A stretch of 17,944 bases of DNA from JAWXCH01 sp034440595 (GTDB taxonomy: Bacteria > Planctomycetota > Planctomycetia > Pirellulales > JALHPA01): the NCBI GenBank assembly GCA_034440595.1, contig JAWXCH010000433.1:1-17944 (forward strand). The letters are read 5' to 3'. Both the position numbers and the translations under genes were made by a program. The notes beneath the pieces are model-generated. The model searched no databases. It saw only the letters and a list, made by a program, of their open reading frames with translations, and was not told the DNA's origin. Numbering within the stretch: position 1 is the first letter of the stretch; every line of letters begins with the position of its first letter. Below, one piece after another: positions 1 to 7,224 of the stretch.

Positions 1-686
1 GTCACGGTCAAAACGTTGCCGGCAAAGGTCGCCGAACTGGTACCTAGTGAGTTGTATTCAAACTCGACCGATACACCGTTCAGGCCGGAACCGACGCTGG
101 TGGCATTGAATGCGACCGTACCAGTCGCACCGGAAATTGCCGCTGTCGCATTCGCATCGACACCACCACCAAACGACCCTGTCGCGGCAACATCCGTTGC
201 CGATCCAAGCGTCGCCGTAGCGCGGGTCAGCAAGTTGCCAGCACTGGTCGTCAGGAAGTCCAGGCTACCGTCCAGCAGCCGGCGTCCTTGGAAGGCGGTG
301 GTCTGTGCAATACGGTCGATCGCTTCGAGCGACGAGTCGACTTGCAACTGGTTAGCTGCAATCTGCTCGGCACTCAGAGCACCCGTATTGGCCGCTTCAC
401 TAACCAGACCGCGGATATCGTTGAGCAGCGAACTGACCTGCGTCAGAGCACTGTCAGCCGTGGCAATGATCTGATTGGCTCGCTCGCTATTCGTGATGGC
501 ACGCTGCGTTGCGATAATATCGCTTCGCAGAATTTCGCTGGCGATCAAACCAGCCGGGTCATCCTTACCGTCGTTGATTCGCGAACCGGTGCTCAAGCGA
601 ACCAGCGATGTTTGAAGTTCACTGTGACTACGCGCTAACGTCTTCTGGGCGACCAGAGAAATAACGTTGGTGATGATTCGGGTCAT
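1..686 (-). CDS. fliC: Flagellin, N-terminal part (runs off left edge)
   Basis: This is the start of a flagellin, the subunit polymerised into the flagellar filament outside the cell. Translating the minus strand from the ATG at 686 gives 228 open residues with no stop before base 1. The protein begins MTRIITNVISLVAQKTLARS and continues with the conserved D0/D1 helix LVRLSTGSRINDGKDDPAGL and the block ANQIIATADSALTQVSSLLN. The segment LNDIRGLVSEAAN aligns with the LQRVREL region of enterobacterial flagellins. TTAFQGRRLLDG is the usual flagellin N-domain end. After about residue 150 comes a Gly/Ala/Ser/Thr-rich stretch, as expected for the variable central domain. The C-terminal D1/D0 helices lie outside the window. 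GAGG sits 8 bases before the ATG and supports this start. Family assignment is very secure; which flagellin paralogue it is cannot be said. Confidence 0.95.
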   Translation of the reverse strand, partial: MTRIITNVISLVAQKTLARSHSELQTSLVRLSTGSRINDGKDDPAGLIASEILRSDIIATQRAITNSERANQIIATADSALTQVSSLLNDIRGLVSEAANTGALSAEQIAANQLQVDSSLEAIDRIAQTTAFQGRRLLDGSLDFLTTSAGNLLTRATATLGSATDVAATGSFGGGVDANATAAISGATGTVAFNATSVGSGLNGVSVEFEYNSLGTSSATFAGNVLTV

Positions 687-693
687 TCTAAAA

Positions 694-706
694 ACCTCTT
701 CGAGGT
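694..706 (-). promoter_or_regulatory. Flagellin RBS inside a small hairpin
   Basis: On the minus strand ACCTC-GAA-GAGGT forms a perfect 5-bp stem with a 3-base loop. Its 3' arm contains the GAGG ribosome-binding site, 8 bases before the flagellin ATG at 686. Folding would hide the site, so translation of the flagellin may depend on opening this stem. The pairing is seen directly; the regulatory role is inference. Confidence 0.4.
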
Positions 707-711
707 AAATT

Positions 712-844
712 GGGGACAGTTTCCCAGTTCAACCGGGTACTACCGGCAGCGAACTGGCAGCGAATTGTGTACGGCATCACGTTGGCCGAATTCCACAACG
801 CACCAAATAAGTTTCTAAAACCGCAAACCAATGCGACCGTCCCC
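712..844. repeat. Inverted GGGGACRGT boxes, possible REP-like element
   Basis: GGGGACAGT on the plus strand (712-720) faces its near-complement ACCGTCCCC (836-844, reading GGGGACGGT on the minus strand). They match at 8 of 9 positions and enclose 115 bases. The same GGGGACAGT word occurs intergenically at 3956-3964. Short GGGGACAGT-type words are familiar to me as dispersed intergenic repeats linked to REP-associated Y1 transposases, but no transposase lies here. Copy number elsewhere in the genome cannot be seen. Confidence 0.3.
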
Positions 845-1380
845 TCGGGCTTAAACCGAAGCCGGTGCACCACCTTTTTTCTGTCTGCCGGTTGCCTGAC
901 CCTGTCGGATCAACCTAGCGGCGAGCCGCAATCCTTGCTCATCCCTATCATTTTCGACCGAGATATCTGCGGTCTTTAGGTAATCTGGGGGCTTAGGTAA
1001 ACTTTTTCTTTAGCCTCCATTCTTTTCGATCGGCATGTTTAGCAGGATAAATAGCTAGATTTCCGAATCTCTGGAGGGGGATGGCCACCTTGGCTCCGGC
1101 ATAGGCGGCACGACCGGTGCAAGCAGGCCAAATTTGGCGGAGAATTGACCACACAGTTTACCGAGGTGTGCGCGACGAATGCGGTTTGCCGCGGATGAGT
1201 GCTGGTAAGAAATACACAGTTTGCAGGCAGTGACGAGTGCTTAGCCGAGAATAGCCCTTGCGAAGTCGCAGGCAGATATAGAGAGAAGTCAGCGGTTGCC
1301 CGCAGAATCGTTGGAATGTGAGGAGGCGCGTTCTGCCCCGCAGATGCCTTGCAACACGCTCAAATGGAGCAATCGGTTCA
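845..1380. other. Gene-free stretch between flagellin and groEL
   Basis: I see no convincing reading frame, tRNA or recognisable structured RNA here. The only short open frames lack a ribosome site and any familiar protein pattern. The left part may carry the flagellin promoter. The right part leads on the plus strand into the strong hairpin at 1382-1417, so an unrecognised small RNA ending there is conceivable but unsupported. Confidence 0.4.
951..978 (-). promoter_or_regulatory. Weak candidate sigma-28 promoter for flagellin
   Basis: On the minus strand TAAA (978-975) is followed after 16 bases by GTCGAAAA (958-951). Compared with the flagellar sigma-28 pattern TAAA-N15-GCCGATAA, the -10 matches 6 of 8 and the spacing is one base long. 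It would give a leader of roughly 260 bases before the flagellin ATG. This is the best match I found upstream, but a chance hit is quite possible. Confidence 0.15.
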
Positions 1381-1417
1381 AAAAAAGCCCTGGACCGTTC
1401 CCAGTCCAGGGCTTTTT
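1381..1417. terminator. Bidirectional intrinsic terminator after groEL
   Basis: AAAAAGCCCTGGAC (1382-1395) pairs perfectly with GTCCAGGGCTTTTT (1404-1417), a 14-bp stem around an 8-base loop. On the minus strand the stem is followed by a T run from 1386-1381, 60 bases past the groEL stop, so it ends the groES-groEL transcript. The plus strand also has a T run (1413-1417), so it could stop transcription both ways. Confidence 0.9.
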
Positions 1418-1476
1418 GTAGTTTCAGATTTAATCGCCTGCGGCGAACCGATTACTGATTCGTCCCAGTCATATCA

Positions 1477-3099
1477 TTAGTACATGTCGTGGTCGCCGCC
1501 ATGACCGCCGCCACCCTTGCCTTCCTTCTTTGGCTTGTCGGCAATCAGTGCGTCACTGGTCAGCAGCAAGGTTGCCACGCTGGCCGCATTTTGCAGTGCG
1601 GTACGTGTGACCTTCGTCGGGTCGATGACACCGGCCTTGACCAGGTCTTCGTACTCATCGGTGGCTGCGTTGTAGCCAAAGTTCCCCTTACCTTCGAGAA
1701 CCTTTTCGCAGATGATGCTGCCGTCTTGACCGGCGTTCGAGGCAATCATCGTCAGTGGTGCACGGGCGGCACGAATCACGATGTTGTAGCCAACTTGCTC
1801 GTCGTGGGACAAACCTTCTGGCTTCAGTTGAGCCGTGGCACGCAATAGCGCCACACCACCACCTGGCAGAATGCCTTCTTCCACGGCGGCACGAGTCGCA
1901 TGCAATGCGTCTTCGACACGGGCCTTCTTTTCCTTCATTTCGCTTTCGGTCGCAGCACCGACGTTGACCTTGGCAACGCCACCGGCCAACTTGGCCAGAC
2001 GCTCTTCCAGCTTTTCCTTGTCGTAGTCGCTGGTGCTGGCGTCGATCTCGCGGCGGATCTGGTCGATCCGAGCCTTAATGTCGGCACTCTTGCCGGCACC
2101 TTCGATGATCGTGGTGTTGTCCTTGTCGATGGTCACCTTCTTGGCACGACCGAGGTCTGCCAAAGTCAGGCTTTCCAGCTTGATGCCCAGGCTCTCAAAG
2201 ACGGCTGTGGCACCGGTCAAGATCGCCACGTCTTCGAGCATCGCCTTGCGGCGATCGCCGTAACCAGGGGCCTTCACAGCGGCAACCTGGAAAGTGCCAC
2301 GCAGGCGGTTGATAACCAGAGTAGCGAGAGCTTCTCCTTCGACTTCTTCGCAAATGATCAACAGCGGCTTGCCGGAATTGACCACAGCTTCAAGAACTGG
2401 GACCAGTTCCTTGATGTTGCTGATCTTCTTTTCGTAGACCAAAACATAGGCATCGTCCAGTTCGCAGGTCATCTGCGTTGGATTGGTGACGAAGTACGGC
2501 GAGAGGTAGCCGCGGTCGAACTGCATTCCTTCGACCCATTCGACTTCGGTCTTCATGCTCTTGCTTTCGTCGACGGTGATCACGCCGTCTTTGCCGACTT
2601 TTTCCATAGCGTCTGCCAGCAATTCACCGATGACGGTGTCGTTATTAGCGGCAATGGTGCCGACTTGCGACATTTCCTTCTTGCTCTTGATGCTGATCGA
2701 CATCTTCTTGAGCCGCTCAGTAATATCAGCGACGGCCTTCTCGATGCCGTTCTTCATCTGAATTGGATTGACCCCGGCGACGACGGCTTTCAGCCCTTCG
2801 TTGAAGATCGCTTCGGCCAGAACAGTTGCGGTGGTGGTACCATCACCAGCCACATCGCTGGTCTTGCTGGCCACTTCGCGGACCATGCGGGCACCCATGT
2901 TTTCATAAGTGTCTTCCAGGTCGATTTCCTTGGCGACAGTGACGCCGTCCTTGGTAACCGTAGGAGAGCCAAAGCTCTTTTGCAGAATTACGTTGCGACC
3001 CTTTGGTCCGAGAGTCACCTTGACCGCACGGGCCAGTTTCGAAACGCCGCGACGCATCGCCTCACGCGCTTCTTGATCGAATACCATCATCTTTGCCAT
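1477..3099 (-). CDS. groEL: Chaperonin GroEL (Hsp60)
   Basis: This is the 60-kDa chaperonin that forms a double heptameric ring in the cytoplasm and, with GroES and ATP, folds client proteins in its cavity. At 540 residues it has the usual length. Diagnostic parts are KVTLGPKGRNV near residues 27-37, the ATP-site motif GDGTTTAT around 85-92 with the catalytic Asp at 86, and VNVGAATESEMKEKK followed by GILPGGGVALL in the C-terminal equatorial domain. The C-terminus is Gly-rich but ends GGGGHGGDHDMY instead of the common GGM repeats. The start is set by GAGGAG 10 bases upstream. It lies 95 bases after groES on the same strand, and a strong terminator follows. Many planctomycetes carry more than one groEL; pairing with groES suggests this is a main copy, though that is inference. 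Confidence 0.98.
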   Translation of the reverse strand: MAKMMVFDQEAREAMRRGVSKLARAVKVTLGPKGRNVILQKSFGSPTVTKDGVTVAKEIDLEDTYENMGARMVREVASKTSDVAGDGTTTATVLAEAIFNEGLKAVVAGVNPIQMKNGIEKAVADITERLKKMSISIKSKKEMSQVGTIAANNDTVIGELLADAMEKVGKDGVITVDESKSMKTEVEWVEGMQFDRGYLSPYFVTNPTQMTCELDDAYVLVYEKKISNIKELVPVLEAVVNSGKPLLIICEEVEGEALATLVINRLRGTFQVAAVKAPGYGDRRKAMLEDVAILTGATAVFESLGIKLESLTLADLGRAKKVTIDKDNTTIIEGAGKSADIKARIDQIRREIDASTSDYDKEKLEERLAKLAGGVAKVNVGAATESEMKEKKARVEDALHATRAAVEEGILPGGGVALLRATAQLKPEGLSHDEQVGYNIVIRAARAPLTMIASNAGQDGSIICEKVLEGKGNFGYNAATDEYEDLVKAGVIDPTKVTRTALQNAASVATLLLTSDALIADKPKKEGKGGGGHGGDHDMY

Positions 3100-3154
3100 G
3101 GAAAATAAACTCCTCTATACGTGTCGTTGTGCAGAATGGAAATATTGCAGGAAC

Positions 3155-3183
3155 TCTCACTCGGCCCCTCGTCCAGAGTGAGA
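3155..3183 (-). promoter_or_regulatory. Intercistronic hairpin between groES and groEL
   Basis: TCTCACTC (3155-3162) pairs perfectly with GAGTGAGA (3176-3183), an 8-bp stem with a 13-base loop. It begins 11 bases past the groES stop. No T run follows on the minus strand, so it is not a standard terminator. A role in mRNA processing, stability or the groES:groEL ratio is inference. The arms share ACTC/GAGT with CIRCE but do not match TTAGCACTC-N9-GAGTGCTAA. Confidence 0.45.
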
Positions 3184-3194
3184 AAACTCGGTTC

Positions 3195-3527
3195 TTATTC
3201 GATGACGGCCAGAATGTCGTCTTCGCGCATCAGCGTCAGTTCCTGATCGCCGATCTTGAAATTCTCGCCAGCGTAGCTGGTAAAGACAACGCGATCGCCA
3301 GGGCGAACTTGCAAGCCATGTCGCTTGCCATCGTCGGTCAGGCGACCTGCGCCGACGCTGACGACAACTCCGCGAGCTGGCTTGTTCTTGGCCGATTCGG
3401 GCAGCAAGATACCGCCGGCGGTCTTGGTTTCTGACTCTTCGCGTTCGATGACGACGCGGTCCCCGAGAGGCTGCAACTGAACACCGCTGGAACTTGTCTT
3501 TTTCTTGGCCTTGGTCGCAGTCGACAT
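3195..3527 (-). CDS. groES: Co-chaperonin GroES (Hsp10)
   Basis: GroES is the heptameric lid that caps the GroEL ring in the cytoplasm. The protein has 110 residues. The core starts with LQPLGDRVVIE near residue 18, carries the GroEL-binding mobile loop (TAGGILLPE) near residues 36-44, and ends with ELTLMREDDILAVIE. Relative to the usual 95-97 residues it has an N-terminal extension of about 15, rich in Lys, Ser and Thr. The ribosome site GGAGG lies 10 bases before the ATG at 3527, so the extension is probably translated. It is the first gene of the groES-groEL operon. I found no CIRCE element upstream and could not pick a convincing promoter. Confidence 0.97.
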   Translation of the reverse strand: MSTATKAKKKTSSSGVQLQPLGDRVVIEREESETKTAGGILLPESAKNKPARGVVVSVGAGRLTDDGKRHGLQVRPGDRVVFTSYAGENFKIGDQELTLMREDDILAVIE

Positions 3528-4084
3528 CGCTCGTAATCCTCCAAAAATTCAAAAACCGTACTGAATTGAAAACTGAAACTGATAACGTGCGACGCGGCTA
3601 ACGCATCAACACGGCAAAATACTTTCGCGGAGTCCGGCGATATGCCGTCCAAGGCACCTGCAATTGCATCTGCAAGGCCATCCGTCGGTACTGCGCCTGC
3701 CAAACTCGGCAGCGCAGACCCACGTACACTCGCTTCAAAGCAAGCGGCGCGCCGCAAAACCAGTTTGCGCCGTAAGTGACCGATGGTGAATCGTTTAGAT
3801 CAAAACGGCGGATGTGCATCTCCAGCCGCATTCTGTCAAAACTGGCTAAATGCATCCTGAAGAGGCATTTGCCTGCCATTTTGGCAAAAGATGTCCCGCG
3901 AATAGCTGTTTTATTTGTTTCGCGGTGGCGGTCGGCAGGTTATTCTAAAACTATAGGGGACAGTCCGGTCAATCTGCTCCCCCGCAGCAATTCATTCCGG
4001 CAAGTCGTACAACCGCTCTCGCCGAGCTTTCACACTTTTTGGTCATTCGCACCATCAGGTTCACTGATCTGGGTTCATTCTTCC
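3528..4084. other. Divergent intergenic region, groES / propeller gene
   Basis: This stretch of about 560 bases should hold promoters for both the minus-strand groES operon and the plus-strand propeller gene, but I could not identify either with confidence. It contains a 6-bp inverted repeat TTTGCC/GGCAAA with a 9-base spacer (3868-3888) and a GGGGACAGT box (3956-3964). A minus-strand 93-codon frame at 3598-3879 has no ribosome site or familiar pattern and I do not call it. The plus-strand frame open from 3776 is the upstream extension of the next gene, not a better start. Confidence 0.4.
3956..3964 (+). repeat. Single GGGGACAGT box
   Basis: An exact copy of the box at 712-720, here without a nearby inverted partner. 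Two exact copies and one near copy, all intergenic within 3.3 kb, suggest a dispersed repeat, but a 9-base match is weak evidence by itself. Confidence 0.25.
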
Positions 4085-5395
4085 ATGCAATCAAAATTTG
4101 TACCTGGTTTGGCATTCTTGGTTCTCGCCTGCGTTTCGCAGTTCGCCGCAGCTCAGCCCGCTTCGTCCTGGCTGATTCCGCAGACGGAAGCGGCACGTAT
4201 CGGGCTGAAGCGAGCCTGGTTTGGCTCGGTCGATCTGCAAGGGAATCGGACCAAACTGATTGATGTGAAGTTGGACAACAATACCCTGTTCGTCCAAACG
4301 AGCGCCGCTACCACTCAGGCCATCGACTCCGAGACAGGGCGTGTCATCTGGGTCGCCAAAGTCGGTGATTCACGGCAGCCATGCACACCGCTTGGAGTCA
4401 GCGATGCTCGTGTTGCCCTGGTCAATGGCACCACGCTGTATGTCTTGGATCGTAAGACGGGCCAGGTCGAATGGACAAAGCGATTGACTGGCACACCGGC
4501 CTGCGGTCCGGCAATCAACGAGTTTGCCGTATTTTGCCCCACAATGAGCGGGCGAATCGAAGTCTACGCAATTGACGACGCGACGCATCAGAATCTCACC
4601 AATTTGCGGATCAATGGCCGTACCGAGGCTCAGCCTGTTTCGACTGAGATGGGGATTGCCTGGGGGACCATGGCCGGTGACCTGGCGGTTTGTAAGGCAG
4701 ATGCTTCCGAAATGCTATTTCGGCACGCTACCAAATTTCCAATTGTGGCCTCGCCCACCGGTCGTGGGCGCGAGGTTTACTTTGGCTCGGGCAGTGGCTA
4801 CTTGTTGGCGTATGATAAATCAGATGGCCGAGAACGCTGGACATTTGCCGCCGGTTCACCGATCGTGCAAAGTCCTGTGCCGATAGCGGATTCGGTGTAT
4901 GCATTGTGCGAGGACTTGACCATGTTTCAGGTTTCAGCCGCGACTGGCAAACAGACCTGGGACGCACAAGGAATTCGCAAGTTTCTGGCAGCCAGTCCGA
5001 CGCGGTTGTACACGCTCGATTCGCTCAACCGTCTGGCGATTCTCGACTCGCAAAGTGGCGCCCGGCTGAGCACTGTCTCGTTGCCGCGATACCCATTTGC
5101 CATCAGTAATTCGCAGAACGATCGGCTGATTCTGGTCAGTGATACCGGCTTGATTCAGTCCTTGCACGAAATCGGCCGCGAACAGCCGTTGGACTACCGT
5201 GTGCCCAAGGAAGCCCCGCTAGAAATGCCGGAAAAGCCAGCTCCCCCTACTCCAAGAGAAGTGCCTGCTGCGACCGGCACGGTTCCACCTGCTGTTGCAG
5301 ACCCGAAGATTGAGGAAACCGTGCCACCCTCGGGCGAAACGCCTCCGGCGACAGACCCCGCTACACCAGAGAACGATCCGTTCAAAACTCCTTAG
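4085..5395 (+). CDS. Exported PQQ/BamB-like beta-propeller protein
   Basis: From the ATG at 4085 the protein has 436 residues. It starts with a signal peptide (MQSKFVPGLAFLVLACVSQF, likely cut after AAA at 23), so it is exported. The body has repeated short beta-strand blades with the tryptophan-docking style seen in PQQ-like propellers: DSETGRVIWVAKVG near 81-94, DRKTGQVEWTKRL near 122-134, YDKSDGRERWTF and SAATGKQTWDA further on. The last 65 residues or so are Pro/Glu/Thr-rich and end ENDPFKTP, a tail style common in planctomycete envelope proteins. The frame is open upstream to 3776, but those 103 codons encode nothing familiar, and the signal peptide fixes the start at 4085. No strong ribosome site is visible. 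No enzymatic residues are apparent. A binding or scaffold role is inference, and true BamB function is not implied. Confidence 0.8.
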   Translation: MQSKFVPGLAFLVLACVSQFAAAQPASSWLIPQTEAARIGLKRAWFGSVDLQGNRTKLIDVKLDNNTLFVQTSAATTQAIDSETGRVIWVAKVGDSRQPCTPLGVSDARVALVNGTTLYVLDRKTGQVEWTKRLTGTPACGPAINEFAVFCPTMSGRIEVYAIDDATHQNLTNLRINGRTEAQPVSTEMGIAWGTMAGDLAVCKADASEMLFRHATKFPIVASPTGRGREVYFGSGSGYLLAYDKSDGRERWTFAAGSPIVQSPVPIADSVYALCEDLTMFQVSAATGKQTWDAQGIRKFLAASPTRLYTLDSLNRLAILDSQSGARLSTVSLPRYPFAISNSQNDRLILVSDTGLIQSLHEIGREQPLDYRVPKEAPLEMPEKPAPPTPREVPAATGTVPPAVADPKIEETVPPSGETPPATDPATPENDPFKTP

Positions 5396-5429
5396 TGCGA
5401 CGCGAATCTTCGCAGTTACTGAATGCCAT

Positions 5430-5450
5430 AGGTCAATCACCGGTTGACCT
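5430..5450 (+). other. 7-bp hairpin after the propeller gene
   Basis: AGGTCAA (5430-5436) pairs perfectly with TTGACCT (5444-5450) around a 7-base loop, 35 bases past the propeller stop. No T run follows, so it is at best a weak or factor-assisted terminator. It could equally protect the upstream mRNA. Confidence 0.3.
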
Positions 5451-5481
5451 GCTGGCCTTGATTTCCGACAACAGGTAGTTT

Positions 5482-5508
5482 GGCGGCGACGCTGGCGTCG
5501 CTTGCCGC
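5482..5508 (+). other. GC-rich hairpin upstream of purH
   Basis: GCGACG (5486-5491) and CGTCGC (5496-5501) form a 6-bp stem with a CTGG tetraloop. An outer pairing of GCGGC (5483-5487) with GCCGC (5504-5508) is an alternative that competes for two bases. It ends 36 bases before the purH ATG. It does not resemble a purine riboswitch. It may be leader structure or an intergenic palindrome. Confidence 0.3.
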
Positions 5509-5544
5509 TCCAACGCATTCGGATTTTCTCCCTGACTGGATTCA

Positions 5545-7200
5545 ATGGCTGCTCATTCGACTACGACACTGACCGGTGCTCCTCCGTTTATCCCAATTCG
5601 CCGCGCGCTGATTAGCGTTAGCGACAAAACCGGTCTGGTCGACTTTGCTCGCCAGTTGGTCGCTGCCAAGGTCGAGCTTTTCAGCACCGGCGGCACACGC
5701 CGCAGTCTGGAAGAAGCAGGGCTGGCGGTCCGAGACGTTGGTGAATATACCGGCTTTCCTGAAATGCTGGATGGCCGCGTGAAGACGCTGCACCCCAAGG
5801 TGCATGGCGGAATTCTCTGTCGGCATGAATTGCCAGAAGACATGGCGGCCTTAAAGCAGCATGGCATTCTGACGTTTGAATTGGTGGTCGTGAACCTGTA
5901 CCCGTTTGAACAGACCATTCAGCGTGCCGGTGTCACCGATGCCGAAGCGATCGAACAGATCGACATTGGCGGGCCGAGCCTGGTACGTGGCGCTGCCAAG
6001 AATCATCGCTACGTTACCGTGATTACTTCGGCCGATCAGTATGCAACCGTCCAGGCTGAGATTCAGGCAAACGGTGGCACGTCGATTGAAACTCGCCGAA
6101 AATTGGCGGGTGCTGCTTACTCCAGCACCGCGAGTTATGACACTGCGATTGCAGCGTACTTTGCGCGGTCCGCTGCAAAGGCAGAGTCACAAACACCTGC
6201 GGTCACCACTAACGCACAACCGACCGATAACCAGTTTGAGCCGCAGGTCCAGCTTGCGTTGCAACTGCGCGAGTCGCTCCGCTATGGCGAGAACCCCCAT
6301 CAGCCAGCGGCGCTCTACGTTCGACCAAACGCGCCGAGCGCAGCATTGGTGAATGCCGCACAACTTAACGGCAAGGAGTTGTCTTATAACAACTGGCTCG
6401 ACCTGGACGCCGCCTGGAGCATGGCGCGGTCACTGGCAGGTCCAGCCGCAGTGATCATCAAACATAATAATCCTTGCGGTGCAGCGACCGATAGCAGTCT
6501 ATCTGTTGCAATGCGCAGCGCGCTGGATGGCGATCCGGTCAGTGCGTTTGGCAGCGTGATCGGCATCAATCGAGCCGTCGACGCGGCCACGGCAGAAGTT
6601 CTGTGCGAGCCAGACCGGTTTGTCGAAGCAATCGTCGCACCAGGGTACAATCCCGACGCCTTGCAAATCTTGAAAACAAAGCCGAAGTGGAAAGCCAACG
6701 TTCGCTTGATGCAAGTCGAGGGTGGAACTGGCATTGGCGACAGTAGTCTGGTTTACCGCCAGATCAATGGCGGTTTTTTGGTGCAAGCCGAAGATTCTGC
6801 CGCTGACCTGGAAAGCGATTGGACCGTGGTTACCGAAGTTCAGCCGACGGCCGAGCAACTGGACGAGTTGCGATTTGCCTGGAGTATGGTTCGCCATGTG
6901 AAGAGCAACGCGATTCTGCTTTCGAAAAAGTGCGCACTCGTCGGAGTCGGTGCGGGGCAGATGAGCCGCGTAGACTCCGTGGAAATCGCCATTCGCAAAG
7001 CCGGACCGCGCAGTGTCGGCTCGGTTCTGGCCAGCGATGCCTTCTTTCCCTTTGGAGATTCGATCCCAATTGCCGCCCAAGCAGGGGTAGTTGCCGTGAT
7101 TCAGCCGGGTGGTTCGCGCCGCGACGCCGAAGTCATTGCCGCTTGCAATATGCACAAAATACCGATGATCTTTACTGCACGCCGACACTTTAAGCACTAG
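5545..7200 (+). CDS. purH: Bifunctional AICAR transformylase / IMP cyclohydrolase PurH
   Basis: PurH performs the last two steps of purine synthesis in the cytoplasm: formylation of AICAR by 10-formyl-THF to FAICAR, then ring closure to IMP. The 551 residues are near full family length (E. coli about 529). The N-terminal MGS-like cyclohydrolase domain (about 19-205) shows ALISVSDKTG, STGGT, TLHPKVHGGIL and VVNLYPF. The transformylase domain (about 235-551) shows LRYGENPHQ, the catalytic-region motif KHNNPCG at 306-312, the DAFFPFGDSIP block and the C-terminal TARRHFKH. Between the domains lies an Ala/Thr/Gln-rich linker (about 209-233), somewhat longer than usual. No strong ribosome site precedes the ATG, but the start fits the family. 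trpC follows after 24 bases, so the two are probably co-transcribed. Confidence 0.97.
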   Translation: MAAHSTTTLTGAPPFIPIRRALISVSDKTGLVDFARQLVAAKVELFSTGGTRRSLEEAGLAVRDVGEYTGFPEMLDGRVKTLHPKVHGGILCRHELPEDMAALKQHGILTFELVVVNLYPFEQTIQRAGVTDAEAIEQIDIGGPSLVRGAAKNHRYVTVITSADQYATVQAEIQANGGTSIETRRKLAGAAYSSTASYDTAIAAYFARSAAKAESQTPAVTTNAQPTDNQFEPQVQLALQLRESLRYGENPHQPAALYVRPNAPSAALVNAAQLNGKELSYNNWLDLDAAWSMARSLAGPAAVIIKHNNPCGAATDSSLSVAMRSALDGDPVSAFGSVIGINRAVDAATAEVLCEPDRFVEAIVAPGYNPDALQILKTKPKWKANVRLMQVEGGTGIGDSSLVYRQINGGFLVQAEDSAADLESDWTVVTEVQPTAEQLDELRFAWSMVRHVKSNAILLSKKCALVGVGAGQMSRVDSVEIAIRKAGPRSVGSVLASDAFFPFGDSIPIAAQAGVVAVIQPGGSRRDAEVIAACNMHKIPMIFTARRHFKH

Positions 7201-7224
7201 CCCGCTGCATTGGCTATCGTTTTC

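Noticed and set aside
16..638. Plus-strand open frames of 152 and 116 codons at the left end
   Set aside because: They are opposite the flagellin, which translates perfectly on the minus strand.
688..979. Short open frames (61 and 89 codons) in the flagellin leader region
   Set aside because: No ribosome site or recognisable pattern, and they overlap each other on opposite strands and cover the inverted boxes.
1900..3108. 402-codon open frame on the plus strand opposite groEL
   Set aside because: It is an antisense shadow of the highly conserved, codon-biased groEL; it has no recognisable protein pattern, and groEL is certain.
3155..3183. Possible CIRCE operator between groES and groEL
   Set aside because: The stem TCTCACTC/GAGTGAGA has a 13-base spacer and does not match the conserved CIRCE arms or its N9 spacing.
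3598..3879. 93-codon minus-strand frame upstream of groES
   Set aside because: No ribosome site, unusual composition rich in Arg, Met and Cys, and no familiar pattern. It lies where the groES promoter should be.
3868..3888. TTTGCC-N9-GGCAAA inverted repeat as an operator
   Set aside because: Only 6 bp per arm with a 9-base spacer, frequent by chance; no promoter could be placed beside it.
3776..4084. 103-codon N-terminal extension of the propeller protein
   Set aside because: The extension is not protein-like, and a clear signal peptide starts at the internal ATG 4085.
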